Notes under the pieces: model-generated
What the model saw: the letters and a program-made list of their open reading frames with translations, nothing else
Told to the model about the DNA's origin: nothing
Databases searched by the model: none
Program-made: the position numbers and the translations under genes
In this document: piece by piece, positions 29,375-37,447 of the stretch
Numbering within the stretch: position 1 is the first letter of the stretch
How the letters are laid out: every line of letters starts with the position of its first letter
Assembly: GCA_021296325.1 (NCBI GenBank)
Contig: JAGWAR010000007.1
Location: 1-45,706 of the forward strand
From: Alphaproteobacteria bacterium
Lineage (GTDB): Bacteria > Pseudomonadota > Alphaproteobacteria > GCA-2746255
DNA: 45,706 nucleotides
Reading direction: 5' to 3'

Positions 29375-30106
29375 CTATGCCCTTCCTTCGGAATCACGCG
29401 CCAGCACGGCGCTGAATTCTTCGGAGAACCCCTCGACGCGATTCGCATAGCGCTTCAATTCGTTCGAAATCTTGTTGAAGGCGACGACCGCCGGAATGGC
29501 GGCGACCAGCCCCATCGCCGTCGCAAACAGCGCCTCGGCGATGCCGGGGGCGACGACGGCAAGCGACGTGTTCTTCGAAATCGCGATCGACTGGAAGCTG
29601 TTCATGATGCCCCAGACGGTGCCGAAAAGCCCGATGAAGGGCGCCGTCGAACCGACCGAGGCCAGGAAGGTCAAATGGCGCTCCAGCCCTTCCATCTCCC
29701 GCCCCAAAGCCAGGCGCATCGCGCGCTCGACCCGCTGCAGCGCGGTGCCGGTTCGCCCCTCCCTGGCCGGCCCGCCGTCGTTGGCAGCCCCTTTCCATTC
29801 CCGCATGCCGGCGCCGAACACCGCCGACATCGGGTCCTGGGGATTGAGGCCGACGCGCTCATAAAGCTGTACGAGCGACCCGCCGGCCCAGAATTTCTCC
29901 TCAAACCGGTCGGCGATCTCGCGCAGACGGCGCAGCTTCAAAAGCTTGTCGAAGATGATCGCCCAACTCCAGAAGGACGCCGCCAGCAACAACAGCATGA
30001 CCAGTTTGACGATGGGATCCGCCTGCATGAACAGACCCCACACCGACATATCCGTCGCTGCGATCGACTGACCTACGGCAACGGATTGTATAGCCTCGTT
30101 TTCCAT
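29375..30106 (-). CDS. tolQ: TolQ, MotA/TolQ/ExbB-family proton channel component
   Basis: A 243-residue inner-membrane protein with three helices: VKLVMLLLLAASFWSWAIIF (about 33-52), FLASVGSTAPFIGLFGTVWGIM (about 140-161) and GIAEALFATAMGLVAAIPAV (about 182-201). The last two hold the conserved channel Thr residues. It forms the pentameric stator around TolR. ATG 30106 overlaps the ybgC stop by one base (TGATG) and is preferred to the TTG one codon earlier. Confidence 0.97.
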   Translation of the reverse strand: MENEAIQSVAVGQSIAATDMSVWGLFMQADPIVKLVMLLLLAASFWSWAIIFDKLLKLRRLREIADRFEEKFWAGGSLVQLYERVGLNPQDPMSAVFGAGMREWKGAANDGGPAREGRTGTALQRVERAMRLALGREMEGLERHLTFLASVGSTAPFIGLFGTVWGIMNSFQSIAISKNTSLAVVAPGIAEALFATAMGLVAAIPAVVAFNKISNELKRYANRVEGFSEEFSAVLARDSEGRA

Positions 30107-30552
30107 CAAGCACTCCGTCTCATCTTGGATTGGGATTGGGATGCAAAGACGCGTAAGCCATCCCGTAATTCCGCCGGCATGCGGGCCACCTTGCCATCCT
30201 CGCGCACACAGGCAACGCGCACCCGCATATGCACCAGTTCTTCATCATCTCGTCGGATCGTCTGGTCGACCTCCAGGCTTGCGCCGCCAAGGTCGACAAG
30301 GCGCGTCTCGACGTCAAGCAGATCGTCCAGATGTGCCGGTGTTCGGTAGTCGATCGTGCAACTCCGAACCACAAAAGCAAATCCGAAACGCGTTTCCCAC
30401 TGATCGAAGCCAAGGCTTCTCAAAAATTCCGTGCGGCCGCGCTCGGCGAATTTCAGGTAGTTCGCATAATAAACCATGCCGACGCTGTCCGTGTCCTCGT
30501 AGTAAACGCGCACGGAAAAGTGATGACCGCCCTTAACCGGCGCTTGCGTCAT
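30106..30552 (-). CDS. ybgC: YbgC-type acyl-CoA thioesterase (tol-pal associated)
   Basis: A 148-residue hotdog-fold thioesterase. [20 protein letters not shown] near residues 13-32 holds the catalytic Asp of the 4-hydroxybenzoyl-CoA-thioesterase-like motif, followed by [12 protein letters not shown] and [19 protein letters not shown]. It hydrolyses acyl-CoA or acyl-ACP in the cytoplasm and heads the tol genes in many Proteobacteria. It is coupled on both sides: ATGA with ruvB and TGATG with tolQ. Confidence 0.95.
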   Translation of the reverse strand: MTQAPVKGGHHFSVRVYYEDTDSVGMVYYANYLKFAERGRTEFLRSLGFDQWETRFGFAFVVRSCTIDYRTPAHLDDLLDVETRLVDLGGASLEVDQTIRRDDEELVHMRVRVACVREDGKVARMPAELRDGLRVFASQSQSKMRRSA

Positions 30553-31595
30553 GCGCCTTCCTCCTTGCCGGCGTCGAGCAGATCGAACTGGGCGATCGTC
30601 TTCGGCGCTTCGAGGCCGAGGTGGCGATAGGCCAGCGCCGTCAACATGCGGCCGCGCGGCGTGCGCTGGATCAGGCCCTGTTGAATGAGGAAAGGCTCGA
30701 TGACCTCCTCGATCGTGTCGCGCTCCTCGGAAAGGCTGGCGGAAAGCGTCTCGACGCCCACCGGCCCGCCGCCGTAATGCTCGGCGATCCGCGCCAGGTA
30801 ACGCCGGTCCATCGCATCGAGGCCCAGGTGATCGACCTCCAGCTGGCTCAGCGCCTTGTCCGCCGCCTTCGCGTCGACCGAGGCCACCTTGCCGACGGCG
30901 GCGAAGTCGCGCACGCGGCGCAGCAGCCGGGTGGCGACCCTTGGTGTGCCGCGCGAACGCCGGGCGATCTCGGCCGCACCGTCCGCCGTGAGGCGCATTG
31001 ACAGCAACTCCGCGCCCCGCCTTATGATCGCCTCCAGTTCCGGCGGCTCGTAGAAGGCCAGGCGCAACGGGATGCCAAAGCGCTCGCGAAGCGGTGTCGT
31101 GATCAGGCCCGAGCGCGTCGTCGCCCCGATCAGGGTAAAGGGCGGCAGGTCGATGCGCACGCTGCGCGCCGCCGGCCCTTCGCCGATGACGAGGTCGAGC
31201 TCGAAATCCTCCATCGCCGGGTAAAGGATCTCCTCGACGGCCGGGTTCAGCCGGTGGATCTCGTCGATGAACAGCACGTCCCTGGGCTCCAGGTTGGAAA
31301 GAATGGCGGCCAGGTCCCCTGCCCGCACGATGACCGGGCCCGAGCTTGCCCGAAAACCCACCCCCAGTTCGCGGGCGACGATCTGGGCCAACGTCGTCTT
31401 GCCAAGGCCGGGCGGCCCGTGGAAAAGCACATGGTCCAGCGCTTCGCCCCGCGTCCGCGCCGCGTTGATGAAGACCCCCAGATTCTTGCAGAGCGCATCC
31501 TGGCCGACGAATTCCTTTAACCGCTGCGGGCGCAGCGAAACCTCCGGCGCGTCCGTCGCCGTCGCGTCCCCCTTGACGAGGCGCTCCCCGCTCAC
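30549..31595 (-). CDS. ruvB: Holliday junction helicase ATPase RuvB
   Basis: A 348-residue AAA+ motor that drives branch migration with Ruv[21 protein letters not shown] is the family N-terminus. Walker A is [18 protein letters not shown] near residue 60, Walker B is [19 protein letters not shown], sensor 1 is [10 protein letters not shown], and [20 protein letters not shown] carries sensor 2. A winged-helix DNA-binding tail ends the protein. Start is GTG 31595, overlapping the ruvA stop (GTGA). Confidence 0.98.
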   Translation of the reverse strand: MSGERLVKGDATATDAPEVSLRPQRLKEFVGQDALCKNLGVFINAARTRGEALDHVLFHGPPGLGKTTLAQIVARELGVGFRASSGPVIVRAGDLAAILSNLEPRDVLFIDEIHRLNPAVEEILYPAMEDFELDLVIGEGPAARSVRIDLPPFTLIGATTRSGLITTPLRERFGIPLRLAFYEPPELEAIIRRGAELLSMRLTADGAAEIARRSRGTPRVATRLLRRVRDFAAVGKVASVDAKAADKALSQLEVDHLGLDAMDRRYLARIAEHYGGGPVGVETLSASLSEERDTIEEVIEPFLIQQGLIQRTPRGRMLTALAYRHLGLEAPKTIAQFDLLDAGKEEGA

Positions 31596-32194
31596 GAGAC
31601 CAGCTCCTTAAGGCCGGCCCGGATCAACGCCTCGACCGGCGCTTCCGGGCCCAGCGCCTGCCGTGCCCGGGCGACGGCGCCATAGGCCTCTTCGCGGCGG
31701 TAGTTCAGGTTGACCAGGGCCGAAATCGCGTCCGACGCCGCGCCGTCGGCCGGATCGCCCGCCCCCTTCGGCGCCGGGCCGCCGACGGCGAGGCCGCCGA
31801 CCTTCTCCTTCAACTCGCTGGCGATGCGCCCGGCCAGCTTCGCGCCGACGCCCTGGGCCCCGGCGATCGCTTTCGCATCCCCCGCCCCAATCGCCTGAAC
31901 CAGCACGCTCGGCGCCAACGCGGACAGGATCGCCAGCGCCACCCTGGCGCCGACCCCCTGCACGGTGGTCAGCAACTTGAACCAGTCCCGCTCCGCCGTG
32001 TCGATGAAGCCGTATAGGTGGATGTGGTCCTCCCGCACGTGGGTTTCGATGAACAGCACGACCTGCTCGCCCGGACGCGGCAGGGTGCGTAGCGTACGCG
32101 CCGAGGCAAAGACAAGATAGCCGACGCCGCCGACGTCGACGACCAGGCGGTCCTCGGCCACCGAATCCACCAGCCCGGCCAGCTTCGCGATCAT
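31592..32194 (-). CDS. ruvA: Holliday junction DNA helicase subunit RuvA
   Basis: A 200-residue junction-binding protein. It starts [20 protein letters not shown], has the OB-fold strand [14 protein letters not shown], tandem helix-hairpin-helix motifs ([19 protein letters not shown] and [19 protein letters not shown]), a flexible linker, and a RuvB-binding domain III ([20 protein letters not shown]). The frame is open upstream to 32260, but ATG 32194 overlaps the ruvC stop as ATGA and gives the standard N-terminus. Confidence 0.97.
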   Translation of the reverse strand: MIAKLAGLVDSVAEDRLVVDVGGVGYLVFASARTLRTLPRPGEQVVLFIETHVREDHIHLYGFIDTAERDWFKLLTTVQGVGARVALAILSALAPSVLVQAIGAGDAKAIAGAQGVGAKLAGRIASELKEKVGGLAVGGPAPKGAGDPADGAASDAISALVNLNYRREEAYGAVARARQALGPEAPVEALIRAGLKELVS

Positions 32195-32703
32195 GCCGGC
32201 GCCCTTTCCCTCACGGCTTTCGTCCAGCGTGCCTGGGTCGCCCGGTGGTGGGCGTCGCACACCGCCACCGCCAGCGCATCCGCTGCGTCCGCCGTCACCA
32301 GCCGGGCGCCCGGCAGCAGCGTGCGCACCATCATCGTCACCTGGTCCTTCGTGGCGTGCCCGTTGCCGACGACCGCCTTCTTGACCAAATTCGCCGAATA
32401 TTCGGCAACGGCAAGGCCGGCCTGGGACGGCGCCAGCAATACGACCCCCCGCGCCAGCCCCAGCTTCAGCGTCGAGGCCGGGTTGCGGTTGACGAAGGTT
32501 TCCTCGACGGCGGCCGCCTCGGGCGCGTATTCCGCGATCACCTCGCGCAAGCCGTCATGGAGCTGGACAAGACGCTGGGCCAACGGCGCCGCCCCATCGA
32601 GGCGAACGATCCCGTCGCCCACATGGGTAAGCCGGTTGCCTTCGACGTCGATCACGCCCCATCCGGTTATTCGGATGCCGGGGTCGAGACCCAGGAATCG
32701 CAT
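32191..32703 (-). CDS. ruvC: Crossover junction endodeoxyribonuclease RuvC
   Basis: A 170-residue RNase-H-fold resolvase. The four acidic catalytic residues are visible: Asp in [13 protein letters not shown] (residue 7), Glu in [10 protein letters not shown] (about 67), and the two Asp of [18 protein letters not shown] near 140-145. [11 protein letters not shown] matches the DNA-contacting helix. It cuts Holliday junctions made by RuvAB. It is 30 bases after yebC and overlaps ruvA by four bases. Confidence 0.97.
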   Translation of the reverse strand: MRFLGLDPGIRITGWGVIDVEGNRLTHVGDGIVRLDGAAPLAQRLVQLHDGLREVIAEYAPEAAAVEETFVNRNPASTLKLGLARGVVLLAPSQAGLAVAEYSANLVKKAVVGNGHATKDQVTMMVRTLLPGARLVTADAADALAVAVCDAHHRATQARWTKAVRERAPA

Positions 32704-32733
32704 CGCCTTACCTCTGGCCGCCGCAAGGGGGGT

Positions 32734-33483
32734 TTACGCGCTTAGCCTTGCGATGACCTCGTCGGAAACTTCGTAATTCGCCGAGACGGTCTGCACGTCG
32801 TCATTGTCTTCCAGCGCCTCGATCAGGCGAAAGAGCGTTGCCGCGTCTCCCTCGCCGATCGGCGCCATCACCGTCGGCCTCCAGACCAGTCCGGCGCTTT
32901 CCGGAACGCCGAATTTCGCTTCGAGTCCCTCGCGCACCTGGTTGAAATCCTCCGGCGCGCAGCTGACTTCGTGTTGGCCGCCTTCCGTCGCGACGTTCGT
33001 GGCTCCGGCCTCGAGCGCCGCCTCGAAGATGGCGTCTTCGGGAATGCCTTTCGCGGCGTACTGCACGAGGCCGGCGCGCTCGAACTGAAAGCTGACGCTG
33101 TTCGTCTCGCCCAGATTGCCGCCATGCTTGCTGAAGGCAGTGCGGATTTCGGCGGCGGCGCGGTTGCGGTTGTCCGTCAGCGCCTCGACGATCAGCGCGA
33201 CGCCGCCCGGCCCGTAGCCTTCGTAGCGGATCGCCTCGTAATTCGTGCCTTCCTCGTTGCCGGCGCCGCGCCGGATGGCGCGCTCGACCCGGTCCTTCGG
33301 CAAATTGGCCGCCTTCGCCGAGGCAATCGCCGAACGCAGGCGCGGATTGGCCGACGGGTCCTCACCGCCCTCGCGCGCCGCCACCGTCAGTTCGCGAATG
33401 ATCTTCGTGAACAGCTTGGCGCGCTTCGCGTCCTGGGCGCCCTTCCGGTACATGATGTTCTTGAACTTTGAATGGCCTGCCAT
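32734..33483 (-). CDS. yebC: YebC/PmpR family protein (DUF28)
   Basis: A 249-residue protein of standard length, with MAGHSKFKNIMYRKGAQDAK at the start, RLRSAIASAKAANLPKDRVE, and YEGYGPGGVALIVEALTDNR. Members act as transcriptional regulators or, in recent work on the family, as ribosome-associated factors helping translation of difficult proline runs. It precedes ruvCAB, as in many Proteobacteria. The 95-base gap upstream contains an 11-base direct repeat GATGCTGGGGG (33496-33506, 33529-33539). Confidence 0.95.
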   Translation of the reverse strand: MAGHSKFKNIMYRKGAQDAKRAKLFTKIIRELTVAAREGGEDPSANPRLRSAIASAKAANLPKDRVERAIRRGAGNEEGTNYEAIRYEGYGPGGVALIVEALTDNRNRAAAEIRTAFSKHGGNLGETNSVSFQFERAGLVQYAAKGIPEDAIFEAALEAGATNVATEGGQHEVSCAPEDFNQVREGLEAKFGVPESAGLVWRPTVMAPIGEGDAATLFRLIEALEDNDDVQTVSANYEVSDEVIARLSA

Positions 33484-33578
33484 CGTGAAACCGCGGATGC
33501 TGGGGGCTTGCTTGGGCTATCTATACCAGATGCTGGGGGTCAATGCACGAAAGCCACTGGATTCGCTGCGCTTGACGC

Positions 33579-34400
33579 CTAGCCCTCTTCCACCGGCCAG
33601 GCCGGCTTGAGCCGCCCGCCGAGGCGAAGCGGCGCGGCATGGGTGGCAAGCCCCGTCTTCGGGTCCGTCTCGACATAAAGCCCGCACAGCGTCGCCTCGC
33701 CGTCAGCCGGGCTGAATGCCTCGGTCCGGATGGGGCGGAGAAAGCGCTTGATCGAAGTCTCCTTCTTCATCCCGATCACCGAATCGTAGTCGCCGCACAT
33801 GCCGACGTCCGAGATATAGGCGGTCCCCCCCGGCAGCACCTGGGTGTCCGCCGTCGGCACGTGGGTGTGGGTGCCGGCCACCAGGCTGACGCGCCCGTCC
33901 AGATGGTGGCCCATTGCCATCTTCTCGCTGGTCGCCTCGGCGTGGATGTCGACGATGATCGCGCCCACCGTGCTGCCCAGCCGATGGTTGGCCAGCACCT
34001 TCTCGACCGCCGCGAAGGGATCGTCGAGCGGCTCCATGAACAACCGGCCCATCACCTGCACGACCAGCGCGCGCTCGCCGGACGCCGTCGGGTAGAGGCC
34101 GCTGCCAAGCCCCGGCGTCGTCTCCGGGTAGTTGAGCGGACGCAGCAGTTTCGGGTCCTGATCGATGTAGCCGACGATTTCGCGCTGCGCCCAGGCGTGG
34201 TTGCCAAGCGTCAGCACGTCGACGCCAGTGTCGTAGAATTCCTGGCAAAGCCGTTCCGTGATGCCGAAGCCGCCGGCCGCGTTCTCCGCGTTGACGACGA
34301 CGAGGTCGAGCTTCAGCCGCTCGCGCACTTCCGGGATGTGGCGAAGCACCGCCTCGCGTCCCGACCGTCCCACCACGTCGCCGCAAAAAAGAATGCGCAT
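33579..34400 (-). CDS. YmdB-like metallophosphoesterase (TIGR00282 type)
   Basis: A 273-residue calcineurin-like phosphoesterase. Metal-binding segments are FCGDVVGRSGREAV (residues 5-18), VNAENAAGGFG (about 38-48), TLGNHAW (about 67-73), VDIHAEATSEKMAMGHHLDG and VAGTHTHVPTADTQVLPGG. YmdB proteins hydrolyse 2',3'-cyclic mononucleotides and influence RNA levels. The frame is open further upstream, but ATG 34400 gives the family start MRILFCGDVVG and sits two bases after the fthC stop. Confidence 0.92.
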   Translation of the reverse strand: MRILFCGDVVGRSGREAVLRHIPEVRERLKLDLVVVNAENAAGGFGITERLCQEFYDTGVDVLTLGNHAWAQREIVGYIDQDPKLLRPLNYPETTPGLGSGLYPTASGERALVVQVMGRLFMEPLDDPFAAVEKVLANHRLGSTVGAIIVDIHAEATSEKMAMGHHLDGRVSLVAGTHTHVPTADTQVLPGGTAYISDVGMCGDYDSVIGMKKETSIKRFLRPIRTEAFSPADGEATLCGLYVETDPKTGLATHAAPLRLGGRLKPAWPVEEG

Positions 34401-34402
34401 CC

Positions 34403-34999
34403 TTACCCTTCTTCCGTTTCTTCCGTTTTCGCTGCCGCCTCTATCCGGATCGCTTCCCGTTCCGTGACGACCCACTCGAGCGCCTCGTCCCCTGCGTCCC
34501 GCGGCACGGCGGGCATTTCCTGGGCGGCATAGGCCAGGCCCACGCTCAAGACCGTTCCCTGCCCGCGCAAGGCCTGCAACGTGCGGTCATAATACCCTCC
34601 CCCATAGCCCAGCCGGTGACCGAAACGGTCGAAAGCCAGCAAGGGCACCAGTAGCAGTTCCGGCACCTGCGCCGGGCTCTTGGCGGCCGGCACGGGAATG
34701 CCGTAAGCCCCGGGTTCCATGGGAAATCCGGGCCGCCAGGCGCGGAAGGCCAGGGCTTCGCCCGGCGCCGCGACAATCGGCAGCGCACAGGCGCAGCCGG
34801 CGCGGTCGAGGGCGGAAAGCAGCGGCCGGGGATCGATCTCCTCGGCGATCGGCCAATAGCCGCCGACGGCCATCCCCTTCCGCCAGGGCACGCGATCGAG
34901 AAAGTGGGCGGCCAGCCGCGCCGCGGCCTGCGGATCCGCCGCAGCGGCAGCCTCCCGGCGCAGGGCCCTTGCCTTTTCCCGAACGGTCTTTTTTGTCAA
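34403..34999 (-). CDS. fthC: 5-formyltetrahydrofolate cyclo-ligase
   Basis: A 198-residue enzyme that uses ATP to turn 5-formyl-THF into 5,10-methenyl-THF. Basic N-terminal KKTVREKARALRREA, then GGYWPIAEEIDPRPLL for substrate, LLLVPLLAFDRFGHRLGYG and the signature GYGGGYYDRTL near residue 140. The only in-frame start near the family N-terminus is TTG 34999, with no strong ribosome site, so expression may be low. It lies right after 6S RNA, the linkage known for ygfA/fthC in many bacteria, and may be made by read-through of the 6S transcript. Confidence 0.93.
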   Translation of the reverse strand: MTKKTVREKARALRREAAAAADPQAAARLAAHFLDRVPWRKGMAVGGYWPIAEEIDPRPLLSALDRAGCACALPIVAAPGEALAFRAWRPGFPMEPGAYGIPVPAAKSPAQVPELLLVPLLAFDRFGHRLGYGGGYYDRTLQALRGQGTVLSVGLAYAAQEMPAVPRDAGDEALEWVVTEREAIRIEAAAKTEETEEG

Positions 35000-35029
35000 A
35001 ACCCGGACCCGAACGCAGGACTTCCTGGA

Positions 35030-35206
35030 GGGGAAGGTGGGTAAAGCTGCATCAGCCGTTGGCGCTTTCTATCCTCTGCGACCTGCACTTGCAGGTGGGT
35101 GCCATGTACCGGGACCACGATCCCGGCAGGGACAGCTCCCTAGAGGTTGATATTGGTCCCAGGGATAACGTAGCCCTACGGGCCGCGAAGCCTTACCCGA
35201 ACCTTG
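35030..35206 (-). ncRNA. ssrS: 6S RNA
   Basis: The minus-strand gap between zapA and fthC folds into one long, interrupted hairpin, as 6S RNA does. Closing stems AAGGT (35205-35201) with ACCTT (35038-35034) and GGGTAA with TTACCC bring the ends together. Toward the middle, GGGACC and GGTCCC, and CTGCAAGTGCAG, give the apical stems around an open bubble. 6S RNA binds the sigma-70 holoenzyme as a promoter mimic. Exact ends are approximate. The zapA-6S-fthC order is conserved in Proteobacteria. Confidence 0.85.
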
Positions 35207-35209
35207 AAT

Positions 35210-35539
35210 CTAGGCAGAAACGAGCCGGTCGGCAATGTTCTCGATTCGCGCCGCCAGCGTATCAAGCTTGGCGGCGATTTGATCGGCGGCCTGTTCGTCC
35301 ATCGAATCGTTTTCGCTCTTGAGCTTGGCCAGATCCGCATAGGCGTCGGCCAGCTCGTCGGCGATCAGAAGCGAAACCATGACCAGAAGGCGCGCATCGC
35401 CAATCTGGCCGACCGAGGCGGTCAGCTCGCCGATTCGCTTATCCACGAAGGAGGCCAGCCGCTCGAGGTGCTCCTCCTGGCCGTTGTCGCAGGCGATGTC
35501 GTAGCCGCGGCCGTTGATCTCGACGTTTACCTGGGCCAT
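35210..35539 (-). CDS. zapA: Cell division protein ZapA
   Basis: A 109-residue cytoplasmic protein that bundles FtsZ. The N-terminal domain is AQVNVEINGRGYDIACDNGQ, followed by EEHLERLASFVDKRIGELT and DARLLVMVSLLIADELADA, the conserved dimer helix. A C-terminal coiled coil (AKLDTLAARIENIADRL) follows. A longer open frame continues upstream, but ATG 35539 gives the standard ZapA start. It is one base after the DUF4164-like stop and ends just before 6S RNA. Confidence 0.93.
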   Translation of the reverse strand: MAQVNVEINGRGYDIACDNGQEEHLERLASFVDKRIGELTASVGQIGDARLLVMVSLLIADELADAYADLAKLKSENDSMDEQAADQIAAKLDTLAARIENIADRLVSA

Positions 35540-35540
35540 C

Positions 35541-35759
35541 TCACTCCCCGAGCGCGCGGCGAAGCCGGTGAATCGCCGAATCGAGGCGTACGGTGACGTC
35601 GCGAATTTCCTCGCGCACGCCGTTGTTTTCGGATTCGGCGATGGGCGTTGCGGTTGGCGTCGTTGCCGACGGCGAGACGGAAGCGCTCGACTGCAGGGCC
35701 GTTTCCAGGCGGGCGATGGCACGCTCCAAACGCTTTTCCGCTGCCCCCATGTCCGCCAT
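35541..35759 (-). CDS. DUF4164-like small coiled-coil protein
   Basis: A 72-residue protein: helix MGAAEKRLERAIARLETAL, a Ser/Thr/Pro/Ala linker, then helix REEIRDVTVRLDSAIHRLRR. Small coiled-coil proteins of this type (DUF4164) precede zapA in alphaproteobacteria. They are not characterised but are presumed to be linked to division. It is the first gene of the minus-strand block. Confidence 0.75.
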   Translation of the reverse strand: MADMGAAEKRLERAIARLETALQSSASVSPSATTPTATPIAESENNGVREEIRDVTVRLDSAIHRLRRALGE

Positions 35760-35813
35760 GCTTCGCCCCCGGCTATTTTTGGATTTTTTGTACGCGCGCC
35801 CCCGCTTGCATGG

Positions 35814-35844
35814 CAGGATACGCCGTGCCTCCTTTCGCCGTCAA
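35814..35844 (-). promoter_or_regulatory. Candidate promoter for the zapA block
   Basis: On the minus strand TTGACG (35844-35839), a 19-base spacer and TATCCT (35819-35814) resemble a housekeeping promoter, with the spacer on the long side. The -35 box lies in the left arm of the inverted repeat at 35839-35866, so a protein bound there would block it. Confidence 0.4.
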
Positions 35845-35866
35845 CCGCGGGGCCTTGCGGTTGACG
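35839..35866. promoter_or_regulatory. Inverted repeat in the zapA/gap divergent region
   Basis: CGTCAACCGC (35839-35848) and GCGGTTGACG (35857-35866) are perfect 10-base arms around an 8-base spacer. Each arm contains TTGACG reading outward, so both divergent units may share this element as their -35 region. It could be the operator of a dimeric regulator controlling gap, or zapA, or both. On the gap side no good -10 is found at 17-19 bases. TATATATAAA at 35921-35930 is the most AT-rich spot before gap. Confidence 0.5.
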
Positions 35867-35977
35867 CGCGGCCAAGAGGACGGCATTTTCCAGGCCGGGA
35901 AGCCCCCGGGGCGACCTACCTATATATAAAGACGCGGGCGGGCCGCCGGCGTCAGAACCACCAGGGAAAGGAAAACC

Positions 35978-36991
35978 GTGACGATGACGGTTCGGATTGG
36001 AATCAACGGGTTTGGCCGGATCGGACGCCTGGCCCTTCGCGCCATCGCCGAAAGCTCGCGGAACGACGTGGTCGTCGTCGGCGTGAACGATTTGGGCTCG
36101 GTCGAGACGAACGTCCATATGTTTCGCTACGATTCGGTCCACGGACCCTTCCCCGGCGACATAAAGGTGAACGGCGGCGCCATGGACATCGGCCAGGGGC
36201 CGATCCGGGTGACGGCGGAACGCGACCCGGCGAAGCTGGCCTGGGGCGAGCTTGGCGTCGACGTCGTCATGGAATGCACCGGGCATTTCCGCAAACGCGC
36301 CGAGGCGGCGCTGCACCTGGACGCGGGCGCCAGGAAGGTGCTGGTTTCCGCACCGGCCAACGACACGGATCTCACCGTCGTTTACGGGGTCAACCACGAA
36401 CGCCTGAAACCGTCGATGACGGTGATCTCGAACGCGTCCTGCACGACGAACTGCCTGGCGCCCGTCGCCGACGTGCTGCACCGGGCCATCGGCATCGAAC
36501 AGGGCTTCATGACGACGGTCCATTCCTATACGGCGGACCAGCAGCTCGTCGACGGGTTGCATTCCGATCTTCGCCGCGCGCGGGCGGCCGCCGTTTCGAT
36601 GATCCCGACCTCGACGGGGGCGGCGCGGGCCGTCGGTCTCGTCTTGCCGGAACTCGAAGGCAAACTCGATGGCACGGCGGTCCGGGTGCCGACGGTCAAC
36701 GTCTCGATGGTGGACCTTACCTTCATCCCCTCCCGAAAAACCTCCGTTCAGGAAATCAACGACGCGCTGATCGAGGCGGCCCGGGGGCGGCTCAAGGGCG
36801 TGCTCGCCACCAGCGACGCGCCGCTGGTGTCCACCGACTTCAACCACTCCGCCTACAGCGCCACGGCGGACCTGCCCGAGACCCAGGTGATCGAGGGCAC
36901 GCTCGCCCGCGTACTGGTCTGGTACGACAACGAGTGGGGCTTTTCGAACCGGATGCTGGATACGGCGGCCTATATGGGGAATCTCAAATAG
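35978..36991 (+). CDS. gap: Glyceraldehyde-3-phosphate dehydrogenase
   Basis: A 337-residue enzyme of glycolysis and gluconeogenesis. RIGINGFGRIGRLALRAI is the NAD-binding loop, VNDLGSVETNVHMFRYDSVHG the start of the adenosine pocket, SNASCTTNCLAPVADVL holds the catalytic Cys, and TTVHSYTADQQLVDG the His partner. WYDNEWGFSNRMLDT is the conserved C-terminus. GTG 35978 is well placed behind AGGAAA; ATG 35984 is an alternative. The usual neighbour pgk is absent; a small ORF and the aldolase gene follow. Confidence 0.97.
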   Translation: MTMTVRIGINGFGRIGRLALRAIAESSRNDVVVVGVNDLGSVETNVHMFRYDSVHGPFPGDIKVNGGAMDIGQGPIRVTAERDPAKLAWGELGVDVVMECTGHFRKRAEAALHLDAGARKVLVSAPANDTDLTVVYGVNHERLKPSMTVISNASCTTNCLAPVADVLHRAIGIEQGFMTTVHSYTADQQLVDGLHSDLRRARAAAVSMIPTSTGAARAVGLVLPELEGKLDGTAVRVPTVNVSMVDLTFIPSRKTSVQEINDALIEAARGRLKGVLATSDAPLVSTDFNHSAYSATADLPETQVIEGTLARVLVWYDNEWGFSNRMLDTAAYMGNLK

Positions 36992-36993
36992 GC

Positions 36994-37404
36994 ATGGCCC
37001 GGGGCGCCTTGATCGTTCACGATCTCCCCCAGGCCCTGGCCGCACTTTCCGCCGCGAAGAAACTGCACCGCGCCGTGACGCTGCGCACGCCCTACGGGGC
37101 GGCGGGCTTGGCCGGCGCCGGCTACTTCCAAAAGCTGGCCGAACTGGCGATGCGCCAATACCCCGACGTCGACGCCCGCTTCGTGCTCGACTGCGGTGCC
37201 TCCCCCGGCCAGGCGCTTGGCGCCATTCGCATCGGCTGGAAGCGGATCCGGCTTAAGGCCAAGCCGGCCACCCTTGCCAAGCTGCGTGACATCGCCGCCC
37301 AGGCCGGCACGGAATTCGACGACGAAAAGGCGCCGGCCCTCGACCTTCTGGAAACGGCCGAGCCGGAAAAAGCCGCCCTGGAGTGGCTCAAAAACCGCGA
37401 ATAG
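36994..37404 (+). CDS. Uncharacterised protein between gap and aldolase
   Basis: A 136-residue protein starting two bases after the gap stop. It reads as alternating helix and strand: IVHDLPQALAALSAAKKL, GYFQKLAELAMRQYPDVDARFVLD, CGASPGQALGAIRIGWKRI, TLAKLRDIAAQAGTEFDD. The pattern of a hydrophobic strand followed by CGASPGQALGAIR resembles a small alpha/beta domain, but I do not recognise a family. The tight spacing implies co-translation with gap. A link to sugar-phosphate metabolism is inferred only from position. Confidence 0.75.
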   Translation: MARGALIVHDLPQALAALSAAKKLHRAVTLRTPYGAAGLAGAGYFQKLAELAMRQYPDVDARFVLDCGASPGQALGAIRIGWKRIRLKAKPATLAKLRDIAAQAGTEFDDEKAPALDLLETAEPEKAALEWLKNRE

Positions 37405-37447
37405 GTTATGAAGTGCAGAACATCGCAACCAGACCGGGCGTTTTGAT

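Noticed and set aside
35000-35322. Plus-strand reading frame over the 6S RNA region
   Set aside because: The region folds as 6S RNA on the minus strand at its conserved position, and the frame has no domain.
35540-37045. Extension of the zapA frame upstream to 37045
   Set aside because: It runs antisense through gap; ZapA has its standard start at 35539.
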